Source: Macrotis lagotis
Lineage: Eukaryota; Chordata; Mammalia; Peramelemorphia; Peramelidae
Assembly: GCF_037893015.1 (NCBI RefSeq)
Contig: NC_133666.1
Location: forward strand, 626,412,310-626,476,309
DNA: 64,000 bases
Reading direction: 5' to 3'
Below, in pieces: positions 55,601-62,393 of the stretch. Position 1 is the first letter of the stretch; each line of letters begins with the position of its first letter. The notes beneath the pieces were generated by a model. That model had not been told where the DNA came from. It worked only from the letters and a program-made list of their open reading frames with translations, and ran no database searches. Position numbers and translations under genes: made by a program.

Positions 55601-56081
55601 GATTCATGGGAGCTAATAAGTAGTTCAAGAAAAGCTGTGATGGAAGACTTACTAGTGCAAAATCTGGAGGAACTAATGAACTAAGGGAGGAAAAATAGAT
55701 AAATCTAGCAGAGGAGTCTACCAAGGAGCAGACAGGTAGAAAATGAACAAGGATAAGGGAGAGGTGCCAGAGAAGCCAAGGAGAAGAAAGGAGAGATCAA
55801 TAGTATCAAAAATAGTATAAAGGCTATTGGACTCAGGAGTTGAGAACTCATTATTCATCTTGGAGAAATTTCAGCAGTCTTGTGAGGTCTGAACCCAGAA
55901 AATTCACTGTGTGGAATGTAGTTCCAAAGAATATACCAATATAATTTTAGGATAATTTTCAAGAGCAAATCAAACCCAACATTGAAGATGATATTGTTTT
56001 GTTCTTTTCCCTCTTCAGCTAGCAGCCATGGTGGTCTCCATGATCCTGTTTTTCAAAATTGATGACATTTTATACGACTGA
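38975..56081 (+). CDS. TSPAN16: TSPAN16, complete tetraspanin gene (seven coding exons, 243 aa)
   Basis: Joining 38975-39031, 39642-39848, 40325-40399, 49667-49774, 50750-50887, 51473-51556 and 56019-56081 gives one open frame; every intron is phase 0. Predicted protein: TM1 at about residues 9-32, small loop 33-52, TM2 53-78 with the 'LGLLGCWGA' end, TM3 84-112, large extracellular loop 113-208, TM4 209-236, and a short acidic tail DDILYD. The loop has CCG (152-154), FCC (177-179), PC (185) and GC (197), hence six cysteines, with sequons at N144, N157, N162 and N168. Tetraspanins organise membrane microdomains with integrins and other partners; this member's own role is little known. 'NNYTDF-GS' and 'YP..CCK' resemble TSPAN16, while 'MWNTTMK' and 'ELAAMVVSM' resemble TSPAN1. 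Position beside DOCK6 decides for TSPAN16; a TSPAN1-like paralogue is the alternative. Confidence 0.85.
39032..40324 (+). other. TSPAN16: TSPAN16 introns 1 and 2 (around exon 2)
   Basis: Introns of 610 and 476 bases. They contain no recognisable repeat, unlike introns 3 and 6. The long plus frames at 38950-39172 and 39254-39457 are not coding. Confidence 0.7.
39642..39848 (+). CDS. TSPAN16: TSPAN16 coding exon 2
   Basis: 69 codons between 'cttccctag' and GTAAGT. Encodes the end of TM1 (FGGLGLLGLGLCL), the small extracellular loop and TM2 with Cys75 at the cytosolic face, a likely palmitoylation site as in other tetraspanins. It closes with 'IRENKS', the short inner loop. Confidence 0.9.
40325..40399 (+). 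CDS. TSPAN16: TSPAN16 coding exon 3
   Basis: 25 codons (FFIIILIIFLVKLASALIIL and five more) between 'gttctag' and GTAAGT: the hydrophobic TM3. Same length and phase as the corresponding TM3 exon in TSPAN1-type genes as I remember them. It precedes a 9.3-kb intron. Confidence 0.88.
40440..41285 (-). mobile_element. L1 3' UTR fragments in intron 3, minus
   Basis: Reads 'ctgcttacttcactctgcat', 'ttgctcatataagtctttct' and 'ataaattgcaatttgttcag', resembling the reversed L1 3' UTR, with several breaks. Confidence 0.55.
42362..42512 (-). mobile_element. SINE-A, minus, 16-bp TSD
   Basis: Reversed copy. The flanks 'ctggaaaccagatttt' and 'ctggaaaccaaatttt' differ by one base. Confidence 0.9.
42659..42797 (+). 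mobile_element. SINE-A, plus, 13-bp TSD
   Basis: TSD aaagctccaaagt at 42646-42658 and 42798-42810. A short gap removes 'ccttgggcaagccac' from the core. Confidence 0.92.
42958..43108 (+). mobile_element. SINE-A, plus, 18-bp TSD
   Basis: Perfect TSD aaaagatatacttaaaat at 42940-42957 and 43109-43126; near-consensus body, so a fairly recent insertion. Confidence 0.94.
43320..43430 (-). mobile_element. short L1 3' end fragment, minus
   Basis: 'gttttgagttttacagtttt', 'cttccctccccctccccctc' and 'agaaagcaatcagatatagg' are the reversed L1 terminus. Confidence 0.6.
44331..44530 (-). mobile_element. L1 3' end fragment, minus
   Basis: Reads 'ttctaattacatgttctgta', 'agtcttcaacattcatccac' and 'cagtagcaagcagtctagtg'. 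Confidence 0.65.
44531..45549. other. intron 3 sequence, no feature seen
   Basis: 44535-44665 repeats, in diverged form, the 3' part of the element ending at 44330. The rest is AT-rich without exons. Confidence 0.45.
45550..46720 (+). mobile_element. CR1/L3-type LINE remnant with RT 'DD' box
   Basis: Near 45640-45680 it encodes 'PFNVFNVND' and, in a shifted frame near 45679-45720, 'GNMVITFGDDIK', matching the order of the CR1 reverse transcriptase ('..FNIFINDLD..' and 'FADDTK'). Downstream, 46150-46420 reads like the CR1/L3 3' end ('aaatttcttaacagagttgt', 'ggaatgatctgcctcag', 'ctggatgaccac'). A second 3' piece lies at 46620-46680. Confidence 0.65.
46890..47075 (+). repeat. SINE-B 3' half
   Basis: Reads 'catccagggccatctccaat', 'tcatcctgattcaaatctgg' and 'cttcctgatgtcatggtcct'; the head is missing. 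Confidence 0.75.
47076..47844. other. intron 3 sequence, no feature seen
   Basis: The 99-codon minus frame at 47266-47565 has no recognisable domain. Confidence 0.45.
47845..48075 (+). repeat. SINE-C, plus orientation
   Basis: Reads 'gttaggtggtatagtggtca', 'tagctgtgtgacctgggcaa', 'gcctcagcttcctcatctgt' and 'gagctggagaagaaaatggc'. Confidence 0.85.
48080..49200 (+). repeat. old dispersed repeat with a SINE-B insertion
   Basis: 'cagagggatacaaaaaaaag', then 'ggcttcttgtagaaggtgaa' and 'ttattgagtagggggtaaca' follow the family order on both sides of the SINE. Confidence 0.65.
48305..48615 (-). mobile_element. SINE-B, minus, full length
   Basis: Starts 'aagctgatgtttgtccttca', includes 'ggtgatgccatgacaagcat' and ends 'tgctgtatcatctagcttcc'. 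Confidence 0.85.
49310..49500 (+). mobile_element. L2 3' end fragment
   Basis: 'aaaatgtaagctcattgaga' followed by 'accccagagcttagcatagc' and 'ttattaaatatgtgg'. It lies 167 bases before exon 4. Confidence 0.65.
49667..49774 (+). CDS. TSPAN16: TSPAN16 coding exon 4
   Basis: 36 codons from 'catcccag' to GTAAGC, too short to stand out as a reading frame and found by exon phase and homology. Encodes the first part of the large loop, ending 'EEITKMWNTTMKE', close to the 'W N x x M' stretch that precedes CCG in this subgroup. The acceptor has a weak pyrimidine tract. Confidence 0.82.
49775..50749 (+). repeat. TSPAN16 intron 4 with two MIR copies
   Basis: MIRs lie at about 50015-50230 ('ctctgtgtgacctcggccaa') and 50385-50600 ('ggcagctaggtggcacaatg', 'ctcagtttcttctactgtaa'). 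Confidence 0.7.
50750..50887 (+). CDS. TSPAN16: TSPAN16 coding exon 5
   Basis: 46 codons between 'tctttttag' and GTAAAG. Starts LQCCGFNNYTDFNGS with the diagnostic tetraspanin CCG, then 'YPVFCCKENLPC'. Three N-glycosylation sequons lie within twelve residues. Confidence 0.93.
50888..51472 (+). other. TSPAN16: TSPAN16 intron 5, no feature seen
   Basis: 585 bases without a recognisable repeat. Confidence 0.6.
51473..51556 (+). CDS. TSPAN16: TSPAN16 coding exon 6
   Basis: 28 codons between 'catcctag' and GTATGT. GC (residue 197) supplies the last loop cysteine, followed by an amphipathic stretch and the start of TM4, 'MIGGVGLGILVFE'. Confidence 0.9.
51830..52050 (-). repeat. SINE-C, minus (intron 6)
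   Basis: 'cagatgaggaaactgaggca', 'gcagatttgaattcagatct' and 'tgttctacctagctgcccc'. Confidence 0.82.
52072..52232 (+). mobile_element. SINE-A, plus, with 14-bp TSD
   Basis: TSD agaagagtctattg at 52058-52071 and 52233-52246. Variant core 'aatttaatacttactcagct'. Confidence 0.92.
52490..53330 (+). repeat. old dispersed repeat traces and (GA)16
   Basis: 'cttgggaagttcacatttta' at the start and scattered later matches. A pure GA run lies at 52660-52691. Confidence 0.5.
53331..53830 (+). mobile_element. L1 3' end fragments, both orientations
   Basis: A short reversed piece at 53340-53420 is followed by a plus-strand terminus (about 53565-53700): 'tagaactcaaaagctagcaa', 'ctttgcatgtaattgg' and an A-rich tail. 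Another reversed scrap runs to 53830. Confidence 0.6.
53910..54085 (+). repeat. SINE-C, plus, 3' part
   Basis: 'gttcaaattcagcttcaaac', 'ttgcctcagtaaaatgaact' and 'gtatgactgaaatgactcaa'. Confidence 0.7.
54145..54293 (-). mobile_element. SINE-A, minus, 16-bp TSD
   Basis: Perfect TSD actagaactcttaaaa at 54129-54144 and 54294-54309. Confidence 0.93.
54494..54659 (+). mobile_element. SINE-A, plus, 13-bp TSD, GA-expanded tail
   Basis: TSD agagattcagatg at 54481-54493 and 54660-54672. The A tail runs into a (ga)n stretch next to the duplicated 'agag'. Confidence 0.93.
54694..55980 (+). repeat. old dispersed repeat, 3' part (intron 6)
   Basis: 'gagagatcaaggatctctac' and 'agagggattgg'-like stretches follow the order of the long family copies. 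The frames at 55247-55528 are incidental. Confidence 0.45.
56019..56081 (+). CDS. TSPAN16: TSPAN16 terminal coding exon 7
   Basis: 20 codons plus TGA after 'cctcttcag': LAAMVVSMILFFKIDDILYD. Completes TM4 and gives a short acidic cytosolic tail with no clear YxxPhi sorting motif. It is preceded by a 4.5-kb intron. Confidence 0.9.
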   Translation, partial: LAAMVVSMILFFKIDDILYD

Positions 56082-56172
56082 AATCTCTGCTGGTACTGCC
56101 TCCCTCCCGGCTGTGAGAACAGCACAAGCCTAAGCAATGATGTTTACTGCATGAAAAATGCTACTTTGTATT

Positions 56173-56178
56173 AATAAA
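56173..56178 (+). terminator. TSPAN16: TSPAN16 poly(A) signal AATAAA
   Basis: The first canonical AATAAA after the stop (92 bases downstream), giving a short 3' UTR. Cleavage is expected around 56190-56205. Confidence 0.75.
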
Positions 56179-56195
56179 TAATGCTAAGTATTCAA

Positions 56196-56640
56196 CTAGG
56201 AGAAAGCTAAAGAATGCGTACCATGCATTTCTTTTCACCAGATAATGGATGTTGCTGGGGTCTGGTGTCCATTCTCTACAACTGGAAAATTGTAAGTTTA
56301 CTTTTACTAAAAGTTATTAACATCACTTAAACATCATTTCACACACACATACACACAAAACATTTTAATGGAACTATCTCAAACATTCCCTTGGACCAGA
56401 ACATGTTTTTGTGTGCCTTTTCTTCGGACTTCTAGAAAGTTTAAAGTTTTGTAAAGGAATGCTAGTGGCTATTGGCTAGTGTCTCCTGGCTATAATGAAT
56501 GACTTTGATTTCTACACACTGTGTTGGTCTCTTTTTACAAAAGTTTTGCTCTTTGGGTTTGACAGTAAAGTATTTGGAGTGGAGTGAAAGACAATAATCA
56601 TAGTCACTGATGTTTTGGAGCACTTCTAATACATTCTCAT
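56196..56640. other. downstream flank, no feature seen
   Basis: A short CA-rich run lies near 56340. A longer TSPAN16 3' UTR cannot be excluded. Confidence 0.45.
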
Positions 56641-56644
56641 TTGA

Positions 56645-56860
56645 TTCTCAAATGAAACCTGCAAAGTTATAATAGTTATTATTTACATAGTCCCTTAAAG
56701 ATTGCAAAGCATCTTTACAGACACAATTTCATGTGATTCTCACAACTCTATGAAGTGGACGTTATTCTGTAGACATGCACCTGAGGTCTCAGAGTAGTTG
56801 ATAGGAATTCGTCCATGGGTCACACAGCTAACCCATTTCAGGCAGGATTCAACTCATATT
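56645..56860 (-). repeat. MIR-family copy, minus
   Basis: 'aaagattgcaaagcatcttt', 'tgtgattctcacaactctat' and 'gggtcacacagctaacccat'. Confidence 0.7.
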
Positions 56861-57369
56861 CTTTCTTAAACTTAAAAAAAAAAAGACTTGGTAAGGAAAG
56901 TTTTTCTTTATCCTAATGGGTCCATACCTTTGGGGACCAAAAGGTAGGATTTTTGAGGAGACAATGTTACAGAGGAGTTAAGGATACAAGCTAGAAACAT
57001 TGCCTTCCTTGTAGGTAAAACAGTATGGGAGAAGGCTTCCTTGACTTTAAGATCATCTTCAGCATTTCCCTACATTTTGAATATTCCATTGGTGGTCAGC
57101 CCAACCTCCCCAATCTCATTCTTACCTCAGTCAAGATAAGGAAAGTTAATTACATGAAGTGAGCATGTATATCTCTTCAAGAGTTCATATTCTCCTAATT
57201 GTTCATATATAACATATATCAGATTGCTAGCAGTCTTGGGGGAAAGGGGGAGGAAAGAAGGGAAGGAGAAAAATTTGAAACTCAAAATCTTACCAAAATG
57301 AATGTTGAAAACTATCTTTACATGTAATTGCAAAAATAAAATACTATTAAATGCAAAAAAAAGAGTGCA
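56861..57369 (+). mobile_element. plain sequence ending in an L1 3' end (57235-57360)
   Basis: 'ttgaaactcaaaatcttacc', 'ttgaaaactatctttacatg' and 'taattgcaaaaataaaatac' form a plus-strand L1 terminus; the rest is unassigned. Confidence 0.6.
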
Positions 57370-57960
57370 AATGGCCTTCATGCCTGGCATGAGCCTGGGC
57401 AAGGAGAGTAGGCCCTAGTGTGCCAGGGGCAGTGGGTTGGAGCCTCTAATGACTGTTTCTCACCTCCCTGGCTACCTGTAGTTTTTCTGGAAGCCACTGG
57501 GTGGCACTTGAGGGTGGACCTGGGCTCTGCAGGTGGGTGCTGCTGCTATGACTCAGTCCTTTGGCACTTCAGATGTGAATCTCCAAGCCTTGAGCTCAGA
57601 GCTCACGCTGATGCCCAGGTGAAATGAGAGAGCGATTCTGCCTTGCCATAGGCTCACCTTGTCCTTCTTTGAGAGGAGGGAAAATGCAGAAAGATGACCC
57701 CCAGCAAATGGGGGTGGAGGGGAAAGCAGTGGGTCAAGAGCCCAGGGTGATCCCACCCACCGTACCCCACTCCACTCAGGGCTTGCCCACCAACCCCACA
57801 CAATTCTCCTTTGCAACCAGAATCCATATACCAAAGGTACAGTATCTCACAGGCATGTCCCACCCCCAGTTCCACCACATTCTGCTCCCTGCTCCCCCCA
57901 ATGTGTCCCACACTCTCCACCAGCTCCAAATCTGTGATCATATAATACTCTCAGTCATCC
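57370..57960. other. GC-richer unique block, function unknown
   Basis: Non-repeat by eye and richer in G+C than its surroundings, with overlapping open frames on both strands (70-117 codons). I recognise no protein. It could be a 3' UTR or regulatory sequence of a neighbouring gene. Confidence 0.4.
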
Positions 57961-58639
57961 ATTTTGATTTTTTTTAGTTTTCCAATAATTATGGTTACTC
58001 TCTCCAAGGATGCAGGTTGACATACCTATACTGTGTGATTCACATTGATTTCTTTTAGAACTGTGATGATGCCGATGGAGTAAGTTTAAGTATATCAGTT
58101 TTCACGAGGTTTGAATTCACATGACCCACCCAGTTTTCTGGATCATACATTTAGTTTTTCAATGGAAATCTTTCCACCAATTCTCCTTTATCAGTTATAG
58201 ACTCCCTGCTGGGGATAGAAAGAAAGGTATGACTATCCCTGCCCTCAAAGAGCTTACAGTCCAAGGGGGAAGACAATTCATAAGAAGTTGAAAGGGGTAT
58301 GGTGATGGTGGAGGGGAGTTCCTTGGGAGGAGGGACAAGGTTTTAGCCTTTTTTTGTATCCCCCAGACCTTAGCATGTAATAACCTTAATAAATAGTGAC
58401 TGATTGCTCAAGTCCACTATGTATCTTTAGGTTGATTTTCAATTTCAGTTAATCAGACTCTTTACCTAAAGGTGATCATGGAAAGCTGGGACAACATCAA
58501 ATGAAAGAGCGCAACATCTCCTTAGGCAAATGCCCTGCAAGAGAACTTTTTGACTGCCCAAGCCTAATTTGTACAAAACTGAATTTATTCTCTTGCTCAG
58601 TAATTAAGTTGCTTCTTCAAACTTCAATTCCACAAGAAT
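57961..58639 (+). repeat. old-repeat and L2-end scraps
   Basis: 58200-58400 has 'ccctgccctcaaagagctta' followed by 'tgtatcccccagaccttagc' and 'aataaatagtgactgattg'. The remainder is plain. Confidence 0.5.
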
Positions 58640-59130
58640 TTACTTAGTTCAGGGCATTCTTTGAGGTTCTGGGATACAAAGACAGTCCCTGCCTTCAAGG
58701 AGCTTCCAATCACTGGATTTTGAAACCTCAGGATCATCTTTGACTCTTTACTTTCCCTCACCTCACTATCCAATCTGTTGCTAAACCTTCTACCTCCATA
58801 CCATCTCTGAACAGTCTCATGACCTCAGTCTCTTAATGCCTTTCAGGTAGAACTCAAAGTCTCCCCTGGATTGGAGTAAGTGAGATTCTAGAGGTACCTA
58901 TTCACTCCCAATAGCTACATTTAGACAAACACTTATTTCAAGCCTCACCTCAAATATCATCTTCTCTAAGAGGTTTTCCCAGTTTCTTATACATGCCCCC
59001 CCATCCAACTCCAAGTCAAGGTCCTTCCCTTTGGTATTACCTTCTATCTATCTACTCTACACATCTTGTATGCAGAATAACTATGTACATATTGGGTTCT
59101 TTTGATGATAACTGTTTTATGAAATGTTAT
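58640..59130 (+). mobile_element. L2 LINE 3' remnant
   Basis: 'aggatcatctttgactcttt', 'cactatccaatctgttgcta' and 'agcctcacctcaaatatcat' follow L2 order. Confidence 0.65.
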
Positions 59131-59149
59131 GTTAGATCAATGAATTGAG

Positions 59150-59500
59150 CATGCAATTAAAAAAAAACTAGAAAAGAACAAATTTTAAATCCCTAATAAA
59201 CACCAAAATAGAAATTCTGAAAATAAAAGTAGATTAATAAAGTTTAAAGTTAAAAATTGTACTGTGTTGATTTTATGAGAAAAAAACAATAAAATAAACA
59301 AACCATTGGTAAAGTTGATTTAAAAAAGGAAGGAAATCATATCATTAATCTAAAAAACTAAAAGGTTGGTTTTTTTGACCAATTCTATGCCAACAAATCT
59401 GACAATCTAAATGAAATGGATGAATATTCACAAAAAATACCTAATATCAAAAAAGAAGAAACCCAAAGAAAGCAAATGTATCATGTACTTAGGGACACAT
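59150..59500 (+). mobile_element. L1 ORF2 internal fragment, plus
   Basis: 'ccaattctatgccaacaaat' followed by 'ctgacaatctaaatgaaatg' is the L1 ORF2 stretch reading 'YANKS.NLNEMD'. Frames are broken. Confidence 0.7.
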
Positions 59501-59689
59501 GGTGGCTAGGGTGAAGTTGGGGAAACTGACACCTTTCTTTAACCTGACAGCTCATTTCAGTTTTTGTCTCAATTGACGAATGAGTAAAAATGCAAAAAAA
59601 AAAAAAAGATGGATGGAAGGGCATACTAATCCTTCTGAATGTAGACTCATTTCTGACTCCCCAGATACTTATTCTTTTAAAAAAAATCG

Positions 59690-59838
59690 GGGGGAGGTTT
59701 GCAAGGTAATGGGGTTAAGTGTCTTGCTCAAAGTCACACAGCTGAGTAAATATTAAGTTTCTGAGATCAAATATGAACTCAGGTCTTCCTGACTCCAGGA
59801 TGGGTGTTCTATCCTCTGTGCCACCTAGTTGCCCCCCT
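59690..59838 (-). mobile_element. SINE-A, minus, diverged, 9-bp TSD
   Basis: Reversed core with 'gctgagtaaatattaagttt'. Flanks 'acttattct' on both sides. Confidence 0.85.
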
Positions 59839-60119
59839 CCACTTATTCTGCACCTGCCACCAAGGCTTGAGATTAACACAAGCAGCCTTTTAGATTGCTC
59901 TTTCAATTCCCATTATGGTCCAGACATCAAGCATAAAGTTCACACAAATTGTCTGGAATCTTTAATAGGCCCCAGTGAAGCACTGAGTAACTTAGTAATG
60001 TTAGAGAGTGTTGATCTCAAATAAGCTGTGATCATTATCTCAAAGGTAATGACCTTTACTCTGCATTTGCATCACCACATCTAAAAAGTTCCTGTTCATC
60101 TTACATATAGAGAGGCAAT
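59839..60119. other. no feature seen
   Basis: No element or exon recognised. Confidence 0.45.
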
Positions 60120-60330
60120 GATGTAGTAATAATGGTTAATATTTGCATAATACTTTACTGTCTATTATTTCAACTTATCCTCATAATAACCTTGTGAAGA
60201 TACTCTTATCACCCCCATTTTACAAATGAGGAGACTGAATTTGAGAAAGATTAAATAATTTGCCCAGAGTCACATATTTAATAAGTGTTCTGAGGCAGGA
60301 TTTGAACTCAGGCTATCCTTTGGTACCAAG
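60120..60330 (-). repeat. MIR-family copy, minus
   Basis: 'tttacaaatgaggagactga', 'tttgcccagagtcacatatt' and 'gaggcaggatttgaactcag'. Confidence 0.8.
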
Positions 60331-61429
60331 GTCTCAGACATCTATACATAAATATGCAAATATAAATTAACCAAAAAAAAGTGAACTATGGATTCTAAGG
60401 CAAGATGGTGAATTTGACATCATAGATACTCCTGAAATTTGAGTGAATAGAACCCCTTACTGGAATGTGGCTTTGGATTTTTTTCCCTTAGAACCCAGAA
60501 GATGGAGTCAACAACACAATGAATGATGCAATGTTTAGTTCATGGCCACAGGGCAGGCATTACCCAGCAGGAAAAGTCCTACTGCACAATTCAGAAGATT
60601 AGCCATCTCTAAGTAAATGAAATCTTATTTAAAAGGAGCTTTACTCACTTCTAAATGTTATGCATTTTACATTAAATATCCATTAAAAAAACCCAAAATG
60701 GGTTAAGCAGGAGTGAGGGAATGAGAATGAGTAACTAATTATCTCTAAAGGCATGTAAACCCCAAGACTTTCTGTGTCCAATGAAGAAATATTGTCTCTA
60801 AACACAATGTTGGGTTATTCAGTTTATTCACTTTTTGCCTTATCCTACTGATGTTTTCTTATCAAAACTCAAACCTGGTTTGCTCCCAGCACCTATACTG
60901 TACTCAAAGGAAGAAATTCCCCCAAATGGACTAAGTACATTGTAAATTCATATCTAACCCCAGCTGGGTTCTCATTTCTATAGGGAAGTTCTTTTTTTCC
61001 CTCTAATTGATTCCCTATCTCACTTCCCACAAAATCTTTTCTAAACCTTCTCTTTTCTCCAGAAACTTTCCATACATCCTCCTTCCCCTCAAGTGTCCAT
61101 CTGAGGACTTCTTTATTGAAAAAAAATTAAGATTGTTCCACAAGAAATTTCCACTTTTCCTATTCATCTCAAAATTCTGTGACATTATCTTCTATTCTAT
61201 CCTCCTTTCTTCTTAGTCTCAACAGAAACTTCTCTCTCCAAAATTTCTAAGAACCTCATAATTGGCAAATCTGATAGTTTGTTCTCTCCCCTTCTTGGCC
61301 CAACTGCTGAAATTTGACTGCCCTCTCCTCCTAGATATCCTCTCCTCTCTGGATTTTTTTGGTGGGACTCTCTCTCTCTTGATTTGCTTACTACCAATCT
61401 GATGGCTTGTTCTCAGTCTCCTTCACTGG
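60331..61429. other. no gene seen; possible L1 5' scrap
   Basis: 'gattctaaggcaagatggtg' at 60391-60410 resembles an L1-type 5' end, but nothing recognisable follows. The pyrimidine-rich 61000-61400 stretch is unassigned. Confidence 0.4.
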
Positions 61430-61660
61430 CTCTGGAAGCAGTAAGAAATGCAGTCAGTAAAGCAAAGGGCCAGGAATCAAGGAAGTTCTGAGTTCAAATC
61501 CAGCCTCAGACATTTATTAGCTATGTGGCCCTAGACAAATCACTTAACCTCTCTCTGCCTTAGTTTTCCCATTTGTAAAACGAACATAATAAAAACACCT
61601 TCCTCCCAGAGTTTGTTGTGAGGATAAAATAAGATATTGGAGTTTTTTTTTAAAGCACAA
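61430..61660 (+). repeat. MIR-type SINE, plus
   Basis: 'gagttcaaatccagcctcag', 'ctagacaaatcacttaacct' and 'cttagttttcccatttgtaa'. Confidence 0.85.
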
Positions 61661-61704
61661 TGTCTAGGTTGTAGTAGGTATGATATAAATATTTATTCCC
61701 TTCC

Positions 61705-61875
61705 CCTTCCCCTCTTCATCTATATCACACCATCCTCTCTTGCACTCTGATACAGCCAACCTGGTCTTCTCTCTGTTCTTTATTCATGACACTCAGTCCC
61801 TTGCCTCTGATACCCTTGGATTTCCCACATGCTTCTGATTCTCGAGGGCCTGGTCTTCCTTTAAGAAGCAGTCCA
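61705..61875 (+). mobile_element. L2 fragment
   Basis: 'gatacagccaacctggtctt' and similar L2 3' text. Confidence 0.5.
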
Positions 61876-61877
61876 AG

Positions 61878-62056
61878 GTGTTGTTCAGTCATATGCAACT
61901 CTTCATGATGCCTTTTGGGGCATACTAGATACTAGAGGCAGACATGGTTAAATGATTTACACAAAGTCATACAACTAAGGTCAGATTTAAACTCAGTCTT
62001 CTTGACTTCAGGCCTAGCACTCTTGTACACTGTACCTTCTGTCACCTAACTGCCCC
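61878..62056 (-). repeat. SINE-C, minus
   Basis: 'aggtgttgttcagtcatatg', 'gatttacacaaagtcataca' and 'ctgtcacctaactgcccc'. Confidence 0.8.
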
Positions 62057-62198
62057 GCAGTTTGAGTACCATCTTCTTAATTCTCCTCAGGATGGAGTAG
62101 TGTCTTTCCTTCTGCCAAGTCCTGAAATAAAAAAGTCCAATTTAGGAATAAAGTGTCTTTAACTGAGATAACAGGGTAACAAACCTGTTACTCTAGAG

Positions 62199-62385
62199 TA
62201 GGGATGAGAAAACTTTTTTCTGCCAAGGAATAAAATGTCAAAATTAGTCTGCTGTATTTGGTCAAACATTTAATTAATTTACCCCTAAAAATTTCCTAGA
62301 TTTATTGAATTTTTGAATACTGCCTCCAATTGCCTTGGCAGCAATAGATCAAATCATTTCCAGAACCAGATGGTGCCTGCCCCTA
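62199..62385 (+). mobile_element. hAT-like non-autonomous transposon, copy 3 of 3
   Basis: 'ctgctgtatttggtcaaaca' and 'ccaattgccttggcagcaat' as in the other copies. The flanks ctctagag (62191-62198) and ccctagag (62386-62393) look like an 8-base TSD, the hAT length, with TAGGG..CCCTA-like ends. Confidence 0.55.
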
Positions 62386-62393
62386 CCCTAGAG

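Noticed and set aside
57418..57977. Possible RAB3D coding exons
   Set aside because: Expected from human gene order, but no Rab motif or Cys-rich C-terminus could be read on either strand.
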